A stretch of 22,078 nt of DNA from DASZHA01 sp049644325 (GTDB lineage: Bacteria > Chloroflexota > Dormibacteria > DASZGP01), in NCBI GenBank assembly GCA_049644325.1, contig JBARRR010000044.1:1-22078 (forward strand), given 5' to 3'. Below the pieces are notes generated by a model. It did not search any database. It had not been told where the DNA came from and saw only the letters and a list, made by a program, of their open reading frames with translations. Every line of letters starts with the position of its first letter. The stretch's first letter is position 1. Of this stretch, positions 6,974 through 13,912 are shown one piece after another. Both the position numbers and the translations under genes were made by a program.

Positions 6974-8791
6974 TCAGGCGCGCACCACCGTCAACGGCGG
7001 GCGCTCGGTATCGTCCGTGGCCGCCTGCCCCTGGCCCGGCTCGCGCAGCCACTGCGGACGTCCCAGGGCATAGCCCTGGCCCATGTGGCACCCGAGCTCG
7101 CTCATCAGCCGAAGCTGGTACTCGTCCTCGATGCCCTCGGCGATGACCAGGGAGCCGAGGGCGTTGGCATAGGCCACCACCGCCTCGACCGCGGCCCGGG
7201 CGCCGGGGCCGCCGACGCCGGCGGTCAGGCGTTTGGCGATCTTGACGAACTCGGGTGCCCCCGCGGCCAGGACCTCGAGGGTGGAATGGCCATCGCCGAC
7301 GTCGTCGATGGCGAAGCGGAAGCCCTCGTCGCGGTAGGCTGTCAGCACCTGCTGGAAGCGGTCAAGGTCGCTGATCTGGTCCCTCTCGGTGATCTCCAGG
7401 ACGACCTCCTGGGGTGACCAGCCGCTGTGCTCCAGCAGCATCAGCATCTGGTCGACGTCGTGCACCGGCGCCAGCAGCGAGCTGACCCCGATGTTCATGA
7501 ACAGCGGCTTGTCGATGATGACCTCGCGGCTCGACTCGAGGCAGATCCGCCGGCACATCCAGTCCAGGTCCCGCCCCAGCCCGAGGCGGGTGGCGGCCGC
7601 GAAGAACCCCTCAACGCTGAGGTTGACCCCCAGCCCGTGAGGCCGGGCGAGGGCCTCGTAGGCGAAGACCTCGCGGTCCAGGAGCTGGACGATTGGCTGG
7701 TAGCCGAATCGGATGTCCCGCTTCTCCAGTACGGTCGGCAGCATCTGCGCCCAGCTCTGGGGCAGGTCGGTGAGCTCGGCCCGGGTGCCAGTGGGAGCCG
7801 CCAGCACGGTGCGGTCGCGCCCGGCGATCTTGGCCTCGTACAGGGCGGCGTCGGCGCGACCAAGGAGCGACGAGCCGGTCTCGCTGCCGTTCCAGCAGGC
7901 CACGCCCGCGGACACGGTCTGACCATGGGGTACAGCGCTTCGGAGGCGGTCGGCGATCAGGCGAGCGTTGTCCGGCCCGCAGTCGGGCAGGATCACGGAG
8001 AACTCCTCTCCACCGTGGCGAGCCAGCATGTCGCCTTGACGCAGCTCGGTCCGCCACGCTGCCGCCGACCGCTGCAGGTGGCGGTCGCCCTCCATGTGGC
8101 CCATGGCGTCGTTGAAGTCCTTGAAGTTGTCAAGGTCGAGGATGACCACTGAGAGCGGGGTCTCGGTGCGGGAGGCGCGCGCCAGCTCACGGTCAAGCTC
8201 GATGTCCAGCCGGCGCCGGTTGGCGAGGCCGGTGAGGGCGTCCCGGTCGGCCAGGGCCCGGACCGCCACCACCAGGCTCCGGATGATGGCCCCCGCGACC
8301 AGGCTGGTGCCCACCACCATCACCCAGCGCGCGAAGGGGACGTTGTTGGCGTCGCGCAAGTAGAGCTCGCCGCCCACCAAGAGGGCGATCCAGGCCGTCT
8401 CCAGCACCGCCACGATGGGACGGTAGAAGTAGAACGCGTAGAGCGCGGCCCAGACGTAGAGCAAGGCGTAGGCGCTGGCGTCGGCTCCGTCGAAGTAAAC
8501 CAGGATGGTTATCAGCGCCGAGCCGAGCAGGGTGATGTACGGATAGAAGCCCGCAGGGATGTGGTTGCGGCCGACCAGGAGGGTGCCGGTGACGGCGTAG
8601 GCGACCACCACCACCCCCAGGATCGCCACCATCTGGGTATCAGGGGCGCGGTTGGTGAGTGCGGTGAGCAGGACCAGGGTGGCGCCAGACCCGTAGAGGA
8701 AAGCGCCGCTTTTGGCCATCGTGGACCGCTCCGATGGCACAGCCTCCGACAGCATGTGCCAGCGCACGAAGTCCACCATCCTTCCGCTCAT
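6974..8791 (-). CDS. Membrane-bound GGDEF-EAL protein (cyclic di-GMP synthesis and/or degradation)
   Basis: This 605-residue protein has about six N-terminal membrane helices (residues 28-176) as a probable sensory module. A GGDEF domain follows (about 180-335) with the active-site motif GGEEF at 260-264 and the DALTGLANRR entry motif. An EAL domain occupies about 350-585, with Glu379-Ala-Leu in YEALAR and family metal/catalytic segments FMNIG, LEITERD, IDDVGDG, FVKIAK and AEGIED. Both domains keep their key residues, so either activity is plausible; the DDFGTG loop reads DDVGDG. The product would be the second messenger c-di-GMP or its cleavage product pGpG. Several ATGs lie near the start (8791, 8779) and none has a well-spaced ribosome site. 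Confidence 0.93.
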   Translation of the reverse strand: MSGRMVDFVRWHMLSEAVPSERSTMAKSGAFLYGSGATLVLLTALTNRAPDTQMVAILGVVVVAYAVTGTLLVGRNHIPAGFYPYITLLGSALITILVYFDGADASAYALLYVWAALYAFYFYRPIVAVLETAWIALLVGGELYLRDANNVPFARWVMVVGTSLVAGAIIRSLVVAVRALADRDALTGLANRRRLDIELDRELARASRTETPLSVVILDLDNFKDFNDAMGHMEGDRHLQRSAAAWRTELRQGDMLARHGGEEFSVILPDCGPDNARLIADRLRSAVPHGQTVSAGVACWNGSETGSSLLGRADAALYEAKIAGRDRTVLAAPTGTRAELTDLPQSWAQMLPTVLEKRDIRFGYQPIVQLLDREVFAYEALARPHGLGVNLSVEGFFAAATRLGLGRDLDWMCRRICLESSREVIIDKPLFMNIGVSSLLAPVHDVDQMLMLLEHSGWSPQEVVLEITERDQISDLDRFQQVLTAYRDEGFRFAIDDVGDGHSTLEVLAAGAPEFVKIAKRLTAGVGGPGARAAVEAVVAYANALGSLVIAEGIEDEYQLRLMSELGCHMGQGYALGRPQWLREPGQGQAATDDTERPPLTVVRA

Positions 8792-8922
8792 TCATTCATA
8801 TTGGCGGCGCCTAGAGGCGGGGGAACGAGGCCGCGGCGATTGGCACAAGATCGTGTACCGCCCGCCGCCGCCGCCCCCCACGGGAAAGAAATAGATCAGG
8901 GCTGGCTGAGGTTGCTGCTGAG

Positions 8923-9534
8923 ATGGGGACTGAATACGCCCACCCGGTGTCCCGTGAGGTCCTTGACGAGGTTGCCGCGGCGCTCACCGAGAACGGCTTC
9001 CTCGCCGAGGTCGCCGACGACGGCCCCGACGCCAAGCGCCGGGCGCTGGAGAAGATCCCCAAGGGGGCCGAGGTCTACACCGCGCAGTCGGCCACCCTGA
9101 ACGCCCTGGGCATCGCCGAGGCGATCGACGAGTCGGGCGAGTACGACTCGGTCCGCAAGAGACTGGCCTCGATGGACCGCGCCACCCAGGCGGACGAGAT
9201 GCGGGCACTGGGCGCCCGGCCGCAGTACATCATCGGCAGCCCCCAGGCGATCACGCGCGACGGCCAGGTGGTGATGGCGTCCTACGGCGGCAGCCAGCTG
9301 GCCGGCTATGTCAGCGGCGCGCGCCACGTGGTCTGGGTGGTGGGAGCGCAGAAGATCGTCACGAACGTGGACGAGGCCTTCGACCGCATCGACAACCACG
9401 CCCTGCCGCTGGAGTCGGCGCGCCTGGAGGCCGCCATTGGCGTCCCCAGCCGCGCCAACAACCTCCTCTTGATCCGTGCTGCCGTGCGGCCGCGCTTCAA
9501 CGTGGTCCTGGTGCCGGAGGCGCTCGGCTTCTAG
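8923..9534 (+). CDS. LUD-domain (LutC/YkgG-like) protein
   Basis: This 203-residue cytoplasmic protein matches the LUD domain (DUF162) of LutC/YkgG-type proteins. The N-terminal helix segment EVAAALTENGF is followed by IPKGAEVYTAQSATL and the characteristic VWVVGAQKIV plus DEAFDRI. LutB/LutC-type proteins act in L-lactate oxidation with iron-sulfur partners. Here no LutA or LutB gene is adjacent, so it is a stand-alone LUD protein of unknown substrate. A TGAGG lies about 14 nt before the ATG, too far for a strong site. The 131-bp gap to the divergent GGDEF-EAL gene must hold both promoters, but I see no strong match there. A GC-rich hairpin follows the stop. Confidence 0.85.
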   Translation: MGTEYAHPVSREVLDEVAAALTENGFLAEVADDGPDAKRRALEKIPKGAEVYTAQSATLNALGIAEAIDESGEYDSVRKRLASMDRATQADEMRALGARPQYIIGSPQAITRDGQVVMASYGGSQLAGYVSGARHVVWVVGAQKIVTNVDEAFDRIDNHALPLESARLEAAIGVPSRANNLLLIRAAVRPRFNVVLVPEALGF

Positions 9535-9544
9535 CCCTCCCGGC

Positions 9545-9571
9545 GCGACCGGCGGCCGCCGGCCAGGTCGC
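9545..9571 (+). terminator. GC-rich hairpin after the LUD gene
   Basis: GCGACC at 9545-9550 pairs with GGTCGC at 9566-9571. The enclosed sequence contains a perfect 14-bp palindrome, CCGGCGGCCGCCGG (9549-9562). The structure begins 10 nt after the stop codon. There is no U-tract, so termination is a guess based on position and stability. Confidence 0.4.
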
Positions 9572-9601
9572 TCTCGGGCAACCAGGGAATAGGCGGCGCG
9601 G

Positions 9602-9630
9602 TTGACCTTGACATGGAACGATGTTACATT
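9602..9630 (+). promoter_or_regulatory. Promoter with embedded operator motif for membrane protein B
   Basis: TTGACC at 9602-9607 and TACATT at 9625-9630 are 17 nt apart (5/6 and 4/6 consensus). GATGTTACAT at 9620-9629, overlapping the -10, is the exact reverse complement of ATGTAACATC at 1844-1853 upstream of paralogue A. It sits inside a loose GGAA-N14-TTCC dyad (9615-9636). A common regulator for both paralogues is inferred. Confidence 0.55.
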
Positions 9631-9696
9631 GATTCCCGTCGAGAACGCGGATGCGGATAGACGGCTACGGTAGTGCACGGTAGTGGGAGGAGAACC

Positions 9697-11583
9697 ATGA
9701 CGGCAGTGATCAGCAGTGCGGTGGCGGCGGCGGCGGGCAAGCCAGCGGGCGCCTTTGAGACCTGGGAATGGTCACTGCTGGTGGTGCCCGTGCTGGGTCT
9801 GCTCGGTGCCATCATCTACCTGGTGGTGACCGGCGAGGACGAGGGCCGGCACAACCTGGTGTTGACCCCGTTCTACCGCTCGGCCGCGTCGTTGCGGCGG
9901 GTCACCGGCATCCCGGCATGGTCCATCGGCGGCATCGGTCTGGCCCTCTGGTCGATCCTGGTGGCAGGCATCGGTTTCTACTGGGACGTCGCCTGGCACG
10001 CGGACCTGGGCCGCGACAAGGACCTCTTCACCCCGCCCCACCTGATGATCCTGGTCGGCCTGATGGGCTTCGGCGCGGCGGCGCTGGTGTCGATCATCTT
10101 CGCCAACATCGAGAAGGCCGAGACCGGGTTCACGATCTTTGGCATCCGGGTCCCCTACGCCGCCCTGCCGATGGGCATCATCAGCATCGGCGCCACGATC
10201 GGCTTTCCGTTGGACGACCTCTGGCACCGGACCTACGGCATCGACGTCACGATGTGGTCGCCGACCCACCTGATCATGATCGGTGGCGCCACCATGACCC
10301 CCATCGCCAGCCGCCTGATGCTCGCCGAGGCCGGTCCCGACGCAATGAAGACCCGCGCCGGCAAGATTCTCAAGCGGTCCCTCAACGGCTCCATGCTGGT
10401 GGCACTTAGCGCCTTCCAGCTGGAGTTCGACGTCGGCGTGCCCCAGTGGCCCGCCCTGTACCAGCCGATCATCATCGCGCTGGCCACCGGCATCGCCCTG
10501 GTCGCCGCCCGCGTCGCGCTGGGTCGCTTCGGCGCCCTGATCGTGGCCGTGAACTTCCTCGTGATCCGCGGCATCTTCGCCCTCCTCGTCGGCCCGGTGC
10601 TGGGTCAGGTCCTGCCCCACATGCCGCTCTATCTCGGCATCGCGCTTTCCATCGAAGTCGCCTGGTATATCGGCGAACGGCTGCGCCTCAACCCCGTCGG
10701 CAAGGCGCTGCTCTGTGGGGCCGGCATCGGCACCGTGGGACTCGCCACCGAATACGGGTTCAGCAAGGTCTGGAGCTATCACCCCTGGCACACCTCCCTG
10801 TTCCCCGGCATCTGGGCCGCGGTGGCGATGGCGCTGTTGGCCGCCCTTGTCGGCCTGGCCATGGGCAGTGTGCTGACCTACCGCAAGTCCCCACTCCGCT
10901 GGCAGTGGCTTTTGGTCATCGGCCTGCTGATGGCCGGGCTCCTCTATGTCCCCTACCAGCGCCATACGATCCCGATGACCGCGACGATCCACGCCACCCC
11001 GGCGGGCGACCCGACGGCGGCCATCGACCGCGACGGCCTGCCCGCCGTCCTCCAGGACTACAACGTCAGCCTCGATGTAAGCCCGGCCGACGCCCCGGTG
11101 GGCTCCGACTGGTTCAACCTGATCTCCTGGCAGGGCGGCACCACCCACAGCACTGAGTTGGTGTCGGACGGCAACGGCCACTATCACAGCGCGGCCCCCG
11201 TCCCCACGGGGGGCACCTGGAAGACCATCGTCTTCATGGCCAGGCGGGACGTGATGATGGCGACGCCGATCTCGATGCCCGCCGACACGGCCTTTGGGCA
11301 GGCGGGGACCAAGGTCACCGACGTAGACGGCAAGACGGTCTCGATGCAGCCATCGCAGGTGATCCTGCTGGCGGAGAACCAGGCGGCGTCGCAGACCGTG
11401 AAGGTGATCGGCTACACCTTCTTCTTCCTGATGTTCGGGTCGGTGATCATCCTTCTCGGCTTCGCCTACACGCGGGTCAACCGGCGCATGGACATGCCCT
11501 ATGGTGGCGGGCCCTGGCCCGAGCCGCCGGATGAGGTGCGCAAGCCCAAGCCGGCCCTCAAGCCGGCCCAGGAATCGGCCTGA
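9697..11583 (+). CDS. Polytopic membrane protein B, paralogue of protein A, with duplicated D-x3-H-x13-H motif
   Basis: I chose ATG 9697 because GGAGG at 9686-9690 is ideally placed; a GTG at 9673 is in frame but upstream of that site. The 628 residues match protein A along their length by eye, with an extra N-terminal TM (26-45). The duplicated motif is intact: Asp97-x3-His101-x5-Asp107-x7-His115 (FTPPH) and Asp173-x3-His177-x5-Asp183-x7-His191 (WSPTH). Other shared blocks are FQLEFD-x-GVPQW-x-ALYQP, PLYLG, GLATE and PWH-x2-LFPG. A TM at about 404-421 precedes an extracytoplasmic domain (425-560) with SWQGG and PVPTGGTWKT, then a last TM (570-592) and a Pro-rich tail. Its TGA overlaps the ATG of the hydrolase gene, indicating coupled translation. 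No named family is recognised; metal or copper binding is inference. Confidence 0.87.
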   Translation: MTAVISSAVAAAAGKPAGAFETWEWSLLVVPVLGLLGAIIYLVVTGEDEGRHNLVLTPFYRSAASLRRVTGIPAWSIGGIGLALWSILVAGIGFYWDVAWHADLGRDKDLFTPPHLMILVGLMGFGAAALVSIIFANIEKAETGFTIFGIRVPYAALPMGIISIGATIGFPLDDLWHRTYGIDVTMWSPTHLIMIGGATMTPIASRLMLAEAGPDAMKTRAGKILKRSLNGSMLVALSAFQLEFDVGVPQWPALYQPIIIALATGIALVAARVALGRFGALIVAVNFLVIRGIFALLVGPVLGQVLPHMPLYLGIALSIEVAWYIGERLRLNPVGKALLCGAGIGTVGLATEYGFSKVWSYHPWHTSLFPGIWAAVAMALLAALVGLAMGSVLTYRKSPLRWQWLLVIGLLMAGLLYVPYQRHTIPMTATIHATPAGDPTAAIDRDGLPAVLQDYNVSLDVSPADAPVGSDWFNLISWQGGTTHSTELVSDGNGHYHSAAPVPTGGTWKTIVFMARRDVMMATPISMPADTAFGQAGTKVTDVDGKTVSMQPSQVILLAENQAASQTVKVIGYTFFFLMFGSVIILLGFAYTRVNRRMDMPYGGGPWPEPPDEVRKPKPALKPAQESA

Positions 11584-12521
11584 TGGCGGCGCAGGTCCCC
11601 CACGGCGTCGTCGAGAGCAACCTGCGGCTGCCCAGCGGCGTTCGGATCAATTACCTCCGCGCCGGCCGGGGCGAGCCCGTGATCCTGCTGCACGGCATCG
11701 GCCATTCGGCGAGGGCCTGGGATCACACGATGCTGCCCCTGGCCCGGCACTACGACGTCATCGCCCCGGACCTGCCCGGTTGCGGCAAGTCGGACAAGCC
11801 CGACACCGACTACTCCCTGGGCAACCAGGCGGCGGCGGTGCGTTACTTCATGGATGTCCTCGAGATCGACCGCGCCACCATCGTCGGCCACAGCCTCGGT
11901 GGCGGCGTCGCCATGACCTTCAGCTACATGTACCCGGAGCGGGTCAGCCGCCTCGGGGTCGTCTCCAGCGGCGGCCTCGGTAAGGAGATCTCCGGCATCT
12001 TCAAGGCGGCCAACATCCCGGTGGCGCCGAAGTACGTGATGCGCTACCTCTTCCACCCCAAGGCGCGGCTGGCGCGCAACCTCGCCACCGAGATCGCCTT
12101 CCTGGCGGGCGCCGATCCTCTCTTCTCCCGTGCTGGCGGCTTCACCCGCGACACCGAGGAGATGCTCCTGGACATGGAGGACCCGCGGGCGCAGGCCGCC
12201 TTCCTGGGCATGCTCCGCTCCTCCTCCAATGTCCTCGGCCAGGCGATCTCGGCGCTGGACCGCCTCCACCTCGCCGAGCAGTACCCGGTGCTGATCGTGT
12301 GGGGGGCCAACGACAGGGTCTTCCCCGTCTCGCACGCCCGCCGCGCCGCCAGGGTCCTGCCCCGGGCGCGCGTCGAGGTCTTCCAGGACTGCGGCCACAT
12401 GCCCCAGCTGGAGCAGGCCGAAAAATTCAACGAGGTCCTGCTGGACTGGATGCAGACGACCAAGGCGGCCAGGGTCGACGTCCGCGACATCGTCAAGGCG
12501 GGCAAGGCCCCAGCGGCCTGA
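11583..12521 (+). CDS. Alpha/beta hydrolase
   Basis: This 312-residue soluble protein has the alpha/beta hydrolase fold. It shows the oxyanion strand LLHGIG (35-40), PDLPGCGKSDKP, the nucleophile elbow GHSLGG with Ser104, an acidic residue in WGANDRVFP, and the catalytic His in DCGHMPQLEQ near the C-terminus. A helical cap lies between about 130 and 225. The ATG overlaps the stop of membrane protein B in TGATG, so it is almost certainly co-translated with it. The family includes esterases, epoxide and dehalogenating hydrolases and C-C bond hydrolases; sequence alone does not choose. Coupling to B suggests it acts on a substrate or product of the same pathway. A perfect hairpin follows its stop. 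Confidence 0.92.
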   Translation: MAAQVPHGVVESNLRLPSGVRINYLRAGRGEPVILLHGIGHSARAWDHTMLPLARHYDVIAPDLPGCGKSDKPDTDYSLGNQAAAVRYFMDVLEIDRATIVGHSLGGGVAMTFSYMYPERVSRLGVVSSGGLGKEISGIFKAANIPVAPKYVMRYLFHPKARLARNLATEIAFLAGADPLFSRAGGFTRDTEEMLLDMEDPRAQAAFLGMLRSSSNVLGQAISALDRLHLAEQYPVLIVWGANDRVFPVSHARRAARVLPRARVEVFQDCGHMPQLEQAEKFNEVLLDWMQTTKAARVDVRDIVKAGKAPAA

Positions 12522-12524
12522 TCC

Positions 12525-12543
12525 GAGCCGCCTGGGGCGGCTC
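12525..12543 (+). terminator. Perfect hairpin after the membrane protein B-hydrolase operon
   Basis: GAGCCGCC (12525-12532), loop TGG, GGCGGCTC (12536-12543) form an 8-bp stem beginning 4 nt after the hydrolase stop. A second stem, GCCGCG/CGCGGC, lies at 12560-12575. Neither has a strong U-tract, as is common for high-GC terminators. Confidence 0.5.
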
Positions 12544-12624
12544 CAGTGACCCCTCAAGAGCCGCGCGGACGCGGCCGGTTACTGCGGCGGGCGAGCGCGG
12601 CGCCGTCAGGTAGCCTGTAACGCT

Positions 12625-13863
12625 GTGCAACCCGACCCCCTGCTGAACAAGCCACCGCGCCGCCGCCGCCGCTGGGGCGCGGTGATCGGGATCGTGGTCC
12701 CGCTGCTGCTACTGGTCGGGACGGTGCTGTTCCAGCTCTTCCGCCCCGTCCCGGCGGTGGCAGCCACCCCCACTGCGACCTCCGAACGCCGTGTCGCCGG
12801 CGACCCGCCGGCGCTCCCCTGGCCGACCAAGGGCCAGGCCGCCGTCGCCATCCAGGGCGTCGGCACGCTGGGCACCTTCGGCGGCGACACCCCCGGCCCG
12901 GTGGCCAGCATCACCAAGGTGATGACCGCCTACGTCGTCCTCAGCGATCATCCCCTGGCCACCGGGGAGCTGGGCCCGGCGGTAACCATCACGGCGGCCG
13001 ACGTCGCCGACTTCAAGAAGCGACAGACGGCCCAGGAGTCGGTGGTGGCGGTGACGCCAGGCGAGCAGCTTTCCGAGTACCAGCTGCTGCAGGGGCTGTT
13101 GCTGCCCTCGGGAAACAACCTGGCCGACCTCGTCGCCCGCTTTGACGCCGGCTCGGTCGACGCCTTTGTCAGCAAGATGAACGCCACCGCTGCCAAGCTG
13201 CAGATGACTCACACCAAGTTCGTCGACACCAGCGGCGTTTCGCAACAGAGCCAGAGCACGCCCGGCGACCTCGTACTTCTCTCGCAGCAGGCCATGACCC
13301 TGCCGGTCTTCGCCGAGATCGTGAAGCAGCCAGAGGTGACCTTGCCCGTGGCCGGCCGGGTGTTCAACGTCGACGCGGTCCTGGGCCAGGACGGCATCGT
13401 AGGCGTCAAGACCGGCTCGCTGCCCGACATCGGCATCGCCGGCTTCGCCTTCGCCGCCACGGCGCAGGTGGGCAGCCAGAACATCATCGTCCTCGGCGCC
13501 GTGACCGGCCAGGACTCGTTGGAGAACGCCTTCAACGCCAGCAAGGCGCTGATCCGCGCCGTCAGGAGCGGTGTCAAGACCGAGCGCGTGGTCACCGCGG
13601 CGAGCGAGGTCGGCGTCTACCAGGCGCCCTGGGGCGCCAAGGCGTCGGTGCTGGCACCCAAGGACGTCCAGATGTTCAGCTGGCCGGGACTCACCGTGAA
13701 GACAACGGTGGAGATGCCGTCCCTGGCCGCCCCGGCCCAGGCCGAGACCCCCGCGGGCACGATGACCGTCAGCCTTGGTGACCAGCAGGTCAAGCTTGAC
13801 CTGAAGACGTCGGGGCCGATCCCGGAACCGGGGCGGAGGTGGCGGCTGACCCGAATCTCTTAG
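12625..13863 (+). CDS. Serine-type D-Ala-D-Ala carboxypeptidase-like protein (peptidase S11)
   Basis: This 412-residue protein starts with an Arg-rich cytoplasmic stretch and one membrane anchor (about 18-39), leaving the catalytic domain outside. The three penicillin-binding motifs are present in order: Ser95-Ile-Thr-Lys98, Ser162-Gly-Asn164 and Lys262-Thr-Gly264. Members of this family trim the terminal D-alanine of cell-wall peptides. The C-terminal portion (about 320-405) resembles the beta-rich trailing domain of DacA-like proteins. The start is GTG 12625 with no Shine-Dalgarno. TAGCCT at 12611-12616 ends 8 nt before it, compatible with leaderless transcription. It may be transcribed separately from the hydrolase, since two hairpins lie between. 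Confidence 0.9.
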   Translation: MQPDPLLNKPPRRRRRWGAVIGIVVPLLLLVGTVLFQLFRPVPAVAATPTATSERRVAGDPPALPWPTKGQAAVAIQGVGTLGTFGGDTPGPVASITKVMTAYVVLSDHPLATGELGPAVTITAADVADFKKRQTAQESVVAVTPGEQLSEYQLLQGLLLPSGNNLADLVARFDAGSVDAFVSKMNATAAKLQMTHTKFVDTSGVSQQSQSTPGDLVLLSQQAMTLPVFAEIVKQPEVTLPVAGRVFNVDAVLGQDGIVGVKTGSLPDIGIAGFAFAATAQVGSQNIIVLGAVTGQDSLENAFNASKALIRAVRSGVKTERVVTAASEVGVYQAPWGAKASVLAPKDVQMFSWPGLTVKTTVEMPSLAAPAQAETPAGTMTVSLGDQQVKLDLKTSGPIPEPGRRWRLTRIS

Positions 13864-13912
13864 ACTACGCTTACCGAAGGACAGGGACTCTTAAAGAGAA
13901 GGGACTGCAGGC

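Noticed and set aside
5689..7146. 485-codon plus-strand frame across the Rieske, small membrane and GGDEF-EAL genes
   Set aside because: It crosses three well-supported genes on the opposite strand and has no domain.
8839..8859. TGGCAC resembling a sigma54 -24 element upstream of the LUD gene
   Set aside because: No TTGCA-type -12 element at the required distance.
9772..11187. 471-codon minus-strand frame opposite membrane protein B
   Set aside because: Composition (Asp, Gln, His, Gly-rich) is the mirror image of hydrophobic codons; no motif is present.
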